64,000 nucleotides of DNA, from assembly GCF_900103665.1 (NCBI RefSeq), contig NZ_FNGY01000004.1, positions 496,001 to 560,000 on the forward strand, given 5' to 3'. The notes under the pieces are model-generated. The model worked only from the letters and a program-made list of their open reading frames with translations, was not told where the DNA came from and searched no databases. Below are positions 56,443 to 63,439 of this stretch, piece after piece. The translations under genes and the position numbers were made by a program. The first letter of the stretch is position 1. Each line of letters starts with the position of its first letter. This stretch comes from Pedobacter steynii. Its GTDB lineage: Bacteria > Bacteroidota > Bacteroidia > Sphingobacteriales > Sphingobacteriaceae.

Positions 56443-57927
56443 ATGGAAAACACGGAAATTAAAACCCATCAGATCAAAGTTAACCTTCCCGGAGGAATCG
56501 TCTCTGTAGGTGACCTTTCGGTGATGCTGGAAACGCTGGAAAAATCCGGAGTAGAAAACCTGCGCTTTGGCACCCGGCAGCAGCTTTATTTTTCAGCAAC
56601 ATCCGCTCAGCTGGAAGATATTGAACATGGTTTTCTCATTTCCGATACCGATTTTGAAACAGATACAGACCGGCACCCAAATATCGTCAGCTCCTATGTC
56701 GCAGAAGATTTATTTAACAGCTCAAACTGGTTGCGCGAAGGGGTTTATAAGGACATACTAGACACGTTTAGCTATACGCCAGGACTCAAAATAAACCTGA
56801 TTGATGACAGCCAGAACCTGATTCCTTTTTTCAGCGGAAATTTAAACTTTATCTCCTCAGATATCGGCAGTTACTGGCACCTGTACATCCGCTTCCCAAA
56901 AACCAATATCATCTATTACTGGTCTTCCCTGGTTTATTCAGAAGACATCGCAGTACTGAGCGAAGCGATTGAAAACACCATATTAACCCAGAAAAGTTTA
57001 TACTTTGATCAGCCGGAGATTGAGGGAAGACAACTTGAAACAATGGTAAGGGCCAGTGGCAGCTTTCTATTTCAGGAAGCTGCCTCCCCGCTTAAGCTAC
57101 CCGATTTCCAGCTCCCCTATTATGAAGGCTTTAATAAATACAACGAAAAATACTGGCTGGGCATTTACCGTAGAAACGAATTGTTTCCCATTGTCTTTTT
57201 GAAAGAACTCTGCAAAGTTTGCAGTAAAACACGAATCGGCCAGATCCACACCACTCCATGGAAATCAATCATTATCAAAGGAGTAGAACCTGCAGACCGT
57301 AAGTTATGGAACGCCATACTGGATAAAAACCGGATGAACGTCCGTCACGCCTCCAACGAACTAAACTGGCAGACAGAAGACCTTTGCGAAGAAGGATTAA
57401 AACTAAAACACGAATTGGTAGCCGGATTTAACGCCGCTGACCTGCGAACATTCAAGCTTTGCTTTGCCATTAAAATCAATCCAAAGAGTGGGCTTTTCGG
57501 TTCTGTGATCATTAAAAAGCAAACGCAGGAAGATCACAATGATGCCCGTTTTGATTTGTTGCACACCACCGACTTCAACCCCAATTCTAAACATTACCAC
57601 GCCTATGTCAGGGGGATCAGCAAAGCAGACCTGCTTCCTCAGCTAACCAGGCTTTGCGAAGCGTACTATCAGCAACAAACCCTCGCTGCAGGAGAACAGG
57701 CAGACCACTATTATGAAACCGACAACCCTATTGAACCGGAACTCAGCTACGTTCATCAATGCAAGCATTGCCTGAGTATTTATGATGAGGCCTGGGGAGA
57801 AGAAAGCTTCAATATCCCTGCAGGAACGCCTTTCTCCGGGCTTCCAGACGATTACTGCTGCCCGCTCTGCGAGTCTGCCCGTACTGAATTTACCCCGATC
57901 ATTAAAGAAACCCTAAATACATTTTAA
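56443..57927 (+). CDS. Degenerate nitrite/sulfite reductase-like protein with C-terminal rubredoxin domain
   Basis: The protein is 494 aa, beginning one base after the nitrate reductase stop. Residues about 10-140 and 230-400 look like the two ferredoxin-like and adjacent halves of sirohaem nitrite/sulfite reductases (PGGIVSVGDLSVMLETLEKSG; later TTPWKSIIIKGVEP). However, the cysteines that bind sirohaem and [4Fe-4S] are missing: regions equivalent to Cx5C and GCxxxC read YVAEDLF and IDDSQNL. Residues about 430-485 are a rubredoxin domain with QCKHC and CCPLC. It is likely an electron-transfer or docking protein for the nitrate or nitrite reductase, not a catalyst. This is inferred from context and residue loss. 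Confidence 0.78.
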   Translation: MENTEIKTHQIKVNLPGGIVSVGDLSVMLETLEKSGVENLRFGTRQQLYFSATSAQLEDIEHGFLISDTDFETDTDRHPNIVSSYVAEDLFNSSNWLREGVYKDILDTFSYTPGLKINLIDDSQNLIPFFSGNLNFISSDIGSYWHLYIRFPKTNIIYYWSSLVYSEDIAVLSEAIENTILTQKSLYFDQPEIEGRQLETMVRASGSFLFQEAASPLKLPDFQLPYYEGFNKYNEKYWLGIYRRNELFPIVFLKELCKVCSKTRIGQIHTTPWKSIIIKGVEPADRKLWNAILDKNRMNVRHASNELNWQTEDLCEEGLKLKHELVAGFNAADLRTFKLCFAIKINPKSGLFGSVIIKKQTQEDHNDARFDLLHTTDFNPNSKHYHAYVRGISKADLLPQLTRLCEAYYQQQTLAAGEQADHYYETDNPIEPELSYVHQCKHCLSIYDEAWGEESFNIPAGTPFSGLPDDYCCPLCESARTEFTPIIKETLNTF

Positions 57928-57930
57928 GTC

Positions 57931-58662
57931 ATGGAACAAGACATCACCATCGCATTTACTTTATACCTTGTAGGTTTTCTTTACGCTTCCGTTGGCCATG
58001 GTGGCGCAAGCGGCTACATTGCCGTACTTTCTTTATTTGCCATCCCGGTGAGTACCTATAAACCGTTGATACTCGTCTTGAATATCCTGGTGGCTGGCAT
58101 GGGATTTTATCATTTCTGGAAAGCAGGGTATTTTAGGTGGCAATTGTGCCGGTTATTTCTCATCACCTCCGTTCCAGCAGCATTTATTGGCTCAAAATAC
58201 TCGCTCGAAGGCAATATTTACCATTATTTATTAGGGTTGGCCCTGGTCCTGCCTATCATTAAGCTACTGGGTATAAAGCCGAATGAAACCGAAAACCCTA
58301 AACCGGTAAAGCTCCTGCCTGCCCTCCTGATCGGCACACTCATCGGTGGTCTTTCCGGAATGCTCAACATTGGCGGAGGCATATTCCTGAGCCCGGTACT
58401 CATTTTGCTGGGCTGGGCTAATGTAAAGGAGGCGGCCGCGGCCTCTGCCCTATTTATCGTATTAAATTCCTTAAGTGGATTATTGGGGAGTTCTGCAGCA
58501 CTGATGATCACACCTTCTGCCGTTACCTGGTTTATTATGGCCGCTACCGGCGGAATTACCGGTGCCTATTTTGGCAGCACCCGATTTCAAAACATCACGG
58601 TACGGTATCTTTTGAGCGCTGTACTGACCATTGCATCCGTTAAACTTTTATTTTTTATGTGA
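57931..58662 (+). CDS. TSUP (TauE/SafE) family membrane permease
   Basis: The protein is 243 aa with about eight hydrophobic segments in two repeated halves. Each half begins with the TSUP glycine-rich motif (GFLYASVGHGGASGYIA; GGLSGMLNIGGGIFLSP). The family transports sulfite, sulfonates, sulfur compounds and other anions, usually outward. It lies three bases after the rubredoxin-tailed gene and overlaps moaA. In this operon, export of excess nitrite or sulfite, or anion movement linked to molybdate, are possibilities. The sequence does not decide between them. Confidence 0.88.
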   Translation: MEQDITIAFTLYLVGFLYASVGHGGASGYIAVLSLFAIPVSTYKPLILVLNILVAGMGFYHFWKAGYFRWQLCRLFLITSVPAAFIGSKYSLEGNIYHYLLGLALVLPIIKLLGIKPNETENPKPVKLLPALLIGTLIGGLSGMLNIGGGIFLSPVLILLGWANVKEAAAASALFIVLNSLSGLLGSSAALMITPSAVTWFIMAATGGITGAYFGSTRFQNITVRYLLSAVLTIASVKLLFFM

Positions 58663-59624
58663 TGGAACAGCTAAAAGACCATTTGGGAAGAACTTTTAAG
58701 ACACTAAGAATCAGCCTCATCAACACCTGCAATATGGCTTGTACTTATTGCAGTTACAGCAACGAAGAGAACCAGAAAAACCATACAGAAAGCAAGGGTA
58801 AGGGATTGACCGCAAAGGAATTGATGAATCTGATTGCTCAGTTACATGAACGTCTGAACTTTAGTACCATTCGTTTTACAGGAGGTGAACCCCTATTATA
58901 TAAAGAACTTCCGGAACTGATTAAAGGCGCCCGAAAACTAGGCATTACCGATCTGAACCTGACTAGCAACGGGCTGTTGCTTCAAAAACAAGTACCTGCA
59001 TTAAAAGCTGCCGGACTGACCGCGATCAATGTCTCGCTGGACGCAACAGACCCACTTACTTTTTTCATGATGGGAAGAAGACATGGGCTTGATCAAACAC
59101 TCAAAGGAATAGATGCAGCGCTGAATGCCGGCATTGCGGTAAAAATAAACTCGGTCATCATGAAAGGGATGAACCACAATCAGGTGATTCCCTTATTAAA
59201 ATACGCCGCTGATCAACAGATCATCATTCGGTTTTTAGAGATCATGGCTATGGGACATTTACACGGAAAGGCGGATGAATACTTTTTCTCCCAATCTGAA
59301 ATGCTCCAGCTGATCAGTACACAATACAGATTTAGCCCTATCCCAAGAAAACAGGCCGCCACGGCCAATTACTGGCAAACGGAAGCGGGAAATATATTTG
59401 GCATCATTGCCAATGAAAGTCAGCCTTTCTGTACTGATTGCGACCGCCTGCGACTGGATGTCTATGGGAATATTTACGGCTGTCTGAGCAATGACCAGCC
59501 CATCGCAATAAAAGGCGTTTCCGCTCCTGCCGATCTGGATCGACGATTAAGGGAAGCACTCGCACAAAAACAAAGTATAAAATTTACAGGAAGCAAGTTA
59601 AGCATGCTTCATATAGGAGGATAA
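58662..59624 (+). CDS. moaA: GTP 3',8-cyclase MoaA
   Basis: The protein is 320 aa from ATG 58662, which overlaps the TSUP stop as TGATG; a GTG one codon earlier is also possible. The radical-SAM cluster motif is CNMACTYC (C-x3-C-x2-C). The second [4Fe-4S] site is FCTDCDRL...YGC (C-x2-C-x13-C). The chain ends in the conserved Gly-Gly (MLHIGG) required for activity in the family. It converts GTP to 3',8-cyclo-7,8-dihydro-GTP, the first step of molybdopterin synthesis, with MoaC acting next. The two Gly codons double as the moaD Shine-Dalgarno. Confidence 0.97.
   Translation: MEQLKDHLGRTFKTLRISLINTCNMACTYCSYSNEENQKNHTESKGKGLTAKELMNLIAQLHERLNFSTIRFTGGEPLLYKELPELIKGARKLGITDLNLTSNGLLLQKQVPALKAAGLTAINVSLDATDPLTFFMMGRRHGLDQTLKGIDAALNAGIAVKINSVIMKGMNHNQVIPLLKYAADQQIIIRFLEIMAMGHLHGKADEYFFSQSEMLQLISTQYRFSPIPRKQAATANYWQTEAGNIFGIIANESQPFCTDCDRLRLDVYGNIYGCLSNDQPIAIKGVSAPADLDRRLREALAQKQSIKFTGSKLSMLHIGG
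59615..59620 (+). promoter_or_regulatory. Consensus Shine-Dalgarno of moaD inside moaA Gly-Gly codons
   Basis: AGGAGG, eight bases before ATG 59629, is formed by the last base of an Ile codon and the terminal GGA-GGA codons of moaA. Confidence 0.8.
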
Positions 59625-59628
59625 AACA

Positions 59629-59862
59629 ATGAAAATACAGGTATTTGCCATATTAAAGGACTTTTTCAAAAAGGAGTTTGAGTTTAAAACCAGCGTCCAC
59701 ACCATCGCCGATTTAAGAGTAGCGCTCGCCCTGATCAACCCGGAGGCTACAGCGGTGCTGAAACTTTGCCGCTTCGCGGTACAGGACGAAATGGTAACCG
59801 ACCATTATCCCTTAACGGGAAACGAGCATGTTTTGGTTATTCCACCTAGCAGCGGAGGGTAA
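59629..59862 (+). CDS. moaD: Molybdopterin synthase sulfur-carrier subunit
   Basis: The protein is 77 aa with a ubiquitin-like beta-grasp fold, ending in PSSGG. The terminal Gly-Gly is adenylated by MoeB and thiocarboxylated to donate sulfur. Size and ending are as expected. It lies four bases after moaA. Its last Gly codons carry GGAGGG (59854-59859), a Shine-Dalgarno for moaE four bases upstream of the moaE ATG. Confidence 0.93.
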   Translation: MKIQVFAILKDFFKKEFEFKTSVHTIADLRVALALINPEATAVLKLCRFAVQDEMVTDHYPLTGNEHVLVIPPSSGG

Positions 59863-59863
59863 C

Positions 59864-60331
59864 ATGGATTTCATCACCAAGAAACAGATTGACCTGGTGG
59901 CATTGCTTCAGAAATCACATTGCCCTACTGCCGGAGCGGTGGTTTTATTTAGCGGTGAAGTCAGAAACCACAATATCGGTAAAGCCGTAAAGCACCTGGA
60001 GTACGAGGCCCATGCCGGAATGGCTACAAAAATGATTGCAGAAATTCTACTGGCTGCAAGAAACCGCTGGAACCTGAGTATTGCCTATGCCCAACACAGA
60101 ATTGGAAAGGTAAAAGTGACCGAATCAGCAGTGGTGGTCATTACCGCTTCCGTTCATCGTGGGGAAGCCTATGCCAGCAATCGCTATATCATTGACCGGA
60201 TTAAACATGAGGTTCCGATCTGGAAATGTGAACATTTTACCGACGGCAGTAAGGAATGGGGAGGCAACTGTAATTGCCATACAGAAACCGGAGATCCAAA
60301 TAAACACCTTTATGAGTTTAAAGTCTTATGA
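59864..60331 (+). CDS. moaE: Molybdopterin synthase catalytic subunit
   Basis: The protein is 155 aa from ATG 59864 (MDFITKKQIDL), just after moaD; the open frame extends farther upstream into moaD. MoaE motifs are GAVVLFSGEVRNHN, LEYEAHAGMA, AQHRIGKVKVTESAVVVI, SVHRGEAY and the catalytic Lys region VPIWKCEHF. With MoaD it converts cPMP to molybdopterin. The stop overlaps the mobA start by 4 bp (ATGA). Confidence 0.96.
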   Translation: MDFITKKQIDLVALLQKSHCPTAGAVVLFSGEVRNHNIGKAVKHLEYEAHAGMATKMIAEILLAARNRWNLSIAYAQHRIGKVKVTESAVVVITASVHRGEAYASNRYIIDRIKHEVPIWKCEHFTDGSKEWGGNCNCHTETGDPNKHLYEFKVL

Positions 60332-60891
60332 TCAGGGGCTTGGTATTATGTGGCGGCGAGAGCAAACGGATGGGTAAAGACAAAGGCCTGATTGCGTTTG
60401 GATCAGGCAATTGGGCAGCACACGCAGTCTGGAAACTGGAACAGTTAAATATCCCTGTCAGCATCTCCATTAATCCCGCACAGATGCAAACGTATGGCCA
60501 TTTCTTTTCTGCTGAGCAATTGATTGTAGATCGTACCCACGCAAAAGGGCCGCTGCAAGGTTTGCTCAGCACGCACCTTAAATACCCGGATGACGATCTC
60601 CTGCTCCTGGCTTGCGACATGATCGAAATGGATACAGAAACCTTAATAGAGCTGCTGGAGCATGCGCTCAAATTTCCAGGTTACGACTATTATGTATATG
60701 GGCAGGAAGATCTTACGGAACCTTTATGTGCCCTCTACCCTTCCGCCACTTTAAAAAAACTATATCAGGAACTGGAACAAGGTCATTTACCCGGCTTCTC
60801 CCTACACAAACTCATTAAAAAGGGCAATTACAAAACCCTTCCCATCAACAATATTCAAACTTTCAATAATTATAATACCGCCACCATTTAA
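60328..60891 (+). CDS. mobA: Molybdenum cofactor guanylyltransferase
   Basis: The protein is 187 aa with a nucleotidyltransferase fold and the motif VLCGGESKRMGKDKG at the N-terminus, then DRTHAKGPLQGLLS and LLACDMIEM. It transfers GMP to the molybdenum cofactor to form the bis-MGD form used by DMSO-reductase family enzymes such as the nitrate reductase encoded at 52926. The start overlaps the moaE stop. mobB is not in the window. Confidence 0.93.
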   Translation: MIRGLVLCGGESKRMGKDKGLIAFGSGNWAAHAVWKLEQLNIPVSISINPAQMQTYGHFFSAEQLIVDRTHAKGPLQGLLSTHLKYPDDDLLLLACDMIEMDTETLIELLEHALKFPGYDYYVYGQEDLTEPLCALYPSATLKKLYQELEQGHLPGFSLHKLIKKGNYKTLPINNIQTFNNYNTATI

Positions 60892-60900
60892 ACTTTTCAT

Positions 60901-61317
60901 ATGACAGATCTTTACAAAAAATCAGTTTACCTCTTCTTTAGTCTTTGTACCCTGACTTTAACCGCAAAGTCACAAAACAAGGGCAATTCTGTACAGACCA
61001 GGGCTACCCTTTTTGAGGGTGTAATCGTTGCTGGTTATGTAGACCAGGGAGCCTACATCAATTGTACCGGACCAGCCATCAAATTCTCTAAAAAACCAGT
61101 ATCAGTATTGGTCGGATTACTCCCCAGCATACGCATTAAGAAAGACAAAGTAGCAGCTGGTGCCCCAAAGAATTCGGTACTTACCCCCAACCTGGGTCTT
61201 GGCATTACGGCAATTTACAAACACCTCGCCATTCAGGTTCCGCTGTATTACAATGCTAAAACGAGCAGTAAAGATGGGAAATGGAATCCTGGTATCGGTG
61301 TAGGATACAAGTTCTAA
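60901..61317 (+). CDS. Small exported beta-barrel-like protein of unknown function
   Basis: The protein is 138 aa with a signal peptide (about 1-25, ending TAKSQ). The mature chain has alternating hydrophobic beta-strand patterns with Gly and aromatic residues (VIVAGYVDQGAYIN; LGLGITAIYKHLAIQVPLYYN) and ends in GIGVGYKF. A terminal Phe after a strand is the usual signal of outer-membrane beta-barrels. It follows mobA by 9 bases and is the last gene of the operon. No family was recognised. It may form a small outer-membrane protein linked to anion uptake, but that is speculation. Confidence 0.6.
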   Translation: MTDLYKKSVYLFFSLCTLTLTAKSQNKGNSVQTRATLFEGVIVAGYVDQGAYINCTGPAIKFSKKPVSVLVGLLPSIRIKKDKVAAGAPKNSVLTPNLGLGITAIYKHLAIQVPLYYNAKTSSKDGKWNPGIGVGYKF

Positions 61318-61320
61318 ATG

Positions 61321-61351
61321 AATTAAGATTCCTGTGTAAGGAATCTTAATT
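61321..61351. terminator. Convergent hairpin at the end of the nitrate/Moco operon
   Basis: A perfect 12-bp inverted repeat AATTAAGATTCC / GGAATCTTAATT with a 7-nt loop begins three bases after the stop of the small exported protein. It contains the stop codon of the convergent Crp/Fnr gene. The T-tract is weak. Confidence 0.65.
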
Positions 61352-62009
61352 TCAGTTCATTTACAATGGATATGTTCTTTCCGGACAAAGAGATTAGTTT
61401 TTCGTTTACCAATTCCGTGGTCATCCGGAATACCGTTTCGTAGGTTGCGCCGGTGAATGCCGCAAGATCCTGTTTACTCAGTTCTATATTCAGCTGACCG
61501 GCCTCATTAAGGCCAAACTGATCTTTTAATTGTAATAAGGCCACTGCAAGCCTGCTTTTAACAGACATCAAGGCCAGATTACGCATTTTCTTTTCTGATT
61601 CTTGTAGTTCATCTGCATAGAATAACATCAGGTTAAAGGCAAAATCATGGTTTACCTTTAAAGTAGCTATAAAAAATTCCAGGTCTATAAAACAAAGTGA
61701 TGTTTCTTCAAGCGCAGTGGCAGAAATTGGATAAACAGAAGTATTGGTTCCTAAACCACGATGACCAAAGATTTTCCCCGGGTTGGCAAAGCGTACAATC
61801 AGTTCCTTATCACCCCAATGTTTATGCACTTTAACATTTCCATTTTGGACAAAATACATCCCTGTTACCGGATCTCCTTCTCTAATAATCAACTCTCCTT
61901 TTTTGGCAATAAAGTTTTTACGGTTATTGTCGATTGCAGACTTCCATTCCTTCAGCACCATTCTGCACATCAGGCAGGTTTCAAGATCACAGCATTTACC
62001 TTTCTTCAT
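61323..62009 (-). CDS. Crp/Fnr-family regulator with N-terminal cysteine cluster
   Basis: The protein is 228 aa. A cyclic-nucleotide-binding-type beta-roll occupies about 30-140, and a Crp-type winged helix about 150-225 (LSKQDLAAFTGATYETVFRMTTEL). The N-terminus carries Cys6, Cys7, Cys12 and Cys15 (KCCDLETCLMC), and a further Cys106 lies in the sensory domain. This arrangement of N-terminal cysteines plus one internal cysteine resembles oxygen-sensing [4Fe-4S] FNR proteins, though the spacing differs. It converges on the nitrate/Moco operon and is a good candidate for controlling it in response to oxygen or nitrogen oxides. Regulation is inferred. Confidence 0.88.
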   Translation of the reverse strand: MKKGKCCDLETCLMCRMVLKEWKSAIDNNRKNFIAKKGELIIREGDPVTGMYFVQNGNVKVHKHWGDKELIVRFANPGKIFGHRGLGTNTSVYPISATALEETSLCFIDLEFFIATLKVNHDFAFNLMLFYADELQESEKKMRNLALMSVKSRLAVALLQLKDQFGLNEAGQLNIELSKQDLAAFTGATYETVFRMTTELVNEKLISLSGKNISIVNELKLRFLTQES

Positions 62010-62046
62010 AAATTATACAGCACCTGTTAAGTAGAGATTTCTAATA

Positions 62047-62068
62047 TCCTAAAAGTTTTCGGTTAGGA
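62047..62068. promoter_or_regulatory. Candidate autoregulatory site upstream of Crp/Fnr gene
   Basis: Inverted repeat TCCTAA-N10-TTAGGA, total 22 bp, the size of Crp-family sites, lies about 40 bases before the start codon. No second copy was found in the nirB control region. Confidence 0.3.
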
Positions 62069-62107
62069 CATTCTATATCTTATTTATTACGGCAAAATTC
62101 ATCGTCT

Positions 62108-63358
62108 TTATGGATCCATAGGTTCATCAAAATCAATTTGTAATGACATCACATTCGGAAAAAATTCCAGTGCAGTGTCCGACAAACGTTTTCCCAGCCG
62201 ATAAGGTTCATATCCTAATTCTTTGATACAGCGTTGGGGCATCACCTCACCAATATACCTACTTTGAGATTTAACGGTTACCGTTAACGCAATTTTATCC
62301 ATGGGCATGCCATATCTGAACATAATTCTGGCCGCATTGCGCAGATTGGTCGTGGTATGCCTGGCATGAGGCTCCATAATGATTACGCTTTCAGGAATTC
62401 GCAAGATATTCACCAAGTACTTCTTCATTTCATAAGCCTCACTATATTTGGTTTTGTAAGGATGTACCCTCCCACCCGATACCATGATAAAGGGAGCCAT
62501 TCCATTCTTGTATTGTTCTGCTGCCAGCCGGCAACGCAACATCCCACCAGCACTTAATTCTGTGTCGGGCGCTTCAGGTCCTTCGCCCGGCACCAATATC
62601 AGGCTGTACCGGTACGCGCTAAAATTTGTTTTTTTTATAGCACCAAGACTCGCTTTGTTAACCGTACTCATCATCGGTTCATAATCTCCCGCATCATTTC
62701 TTTCGTTAATTTCCAGGGCAATCAGCGCAAACTGCATAGAAGGCTCAAAGAACAAATTGTTTTGAGCAGTCAAGCTCAATAAGGCATTTGTATTCACCAG
62801 CTCCGGGTAGCTTTTATCCTTCACATTAAATCCTATAGAATCGATTTTTGGGTAGTTGGCTTTGGCTCCTTCTACATAGACTTCAATGGTATGGTTAACT
62901 GCCTTCGCATCCTGGGCCCAGGCTTTGGCCAGCATTTCTTCCGGCTTCAAATTACCGTATAAGGCATAACAACCGGAAGGAACAACATCGTTCTTCAGCA
63001 GGGCATTTAAGGGAGCACCTTGTTTATAAATATGGCTTAAACGAATGCCTATACTGCTGATTTCATCTTCAGTGAATTTAAAGGCCGCGGCGAAACAAGC
63101 GATGTCATTACCACATGTTTTAAGGGCGTCCGCTATTTTCTGGGTTCTGCTTTTAAATAAATTACTCAGCTCAGGATCATTTTTAATCGCCTGTTTTACG
63201 GTCTCGTCTTGCTGGAACAAGGTAAGCAGGTAAAAGTTTTTATACTGAACAGGGTTAAACGTAGTTTTAAGAAGATACTGTGGGTTTGGCTGCTGGACTT
63301 GCGCGCTGATACTTATCGTGCAAAGACAGCTGCAGATTAAAAGGAAAAGGGATCTCAT
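62108..63358 (-). CDS. Exported DUF218 (YdcF/SanA-like) protein
   Basis: The protein is 416 aa with a signal peptide (about 1-19, SISAQ). An N-terminal helical region precedes a DUF218-type Rossmann domain at about 245-400: LILVPGEGPEAPD, LRCRLAAEQYKNG, FIMVSGGRVHP, IIMEPHARHTTTNLRNAARIMFRYG. DUF218 proteins include E. coli YdcF, SanA and ElyC, linked to envelope integrity. The enzymatic role is not established. It stands between the Crp/Fnr gene and a SusD gene, all leftward; no operon partner is obvious. Confidence 0.82.
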   Translation of the reverse strand: MRSLFLLICSCLCTISISAQVQQPNPQYLLKTTFNPVQYKNFYLLTLFQQDETVKQAIKNDPELSNLFKSRTQKIADALKTCGNDIACFAAAFKFTEDEISSIGIRLSHIYKQGAPLNALLKNDVVPSGCYALYGNLKPEEMLAKAWAQDAKAVNHTIEVYVEGAKANYPKIDSIGFNVKDKSYPELVNTNALLSLTAQNNLFFEPSMQFALIALEINERNDAGDYEPMMSTVNKASLGAIKKTNFSAYRYSLILVPGEGPEAPDTELSAGGMLRCRLAAEQYKNGMAPFIMVSGGRVHPYKTKYSEAYEMKKYLVNILRIPESVIIMEPHARHTTTNLRNAARIMFRYGMPMDKIALTVTVKSQSRYIGEVMPQRCIKELGYEPYRLGKRLSDTALEFFPNVMSLQIDFDEPMDP

Positions 63359-63385
63359 TTTCGTAACTGATAAAGTTAAACGTAT

Positions 63386-63423
63386 TTAAAAATAAAAGGC
63401 CGATACCCTAAAAGTACCGGCCT
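63386..63423 (-). terminator. Terminator after partial susD gene
   Basis: On the minus strand, stem AGGCCGGTAC / GTATCGGCCT (one G-T wobble) with a 7-nt loop, followed by a T-rich stretch. It lies 17 bases after the susD stop. Confidence 0.8.
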
Positions 63424-63439
63424 GAATTAGCTAAAGGAT

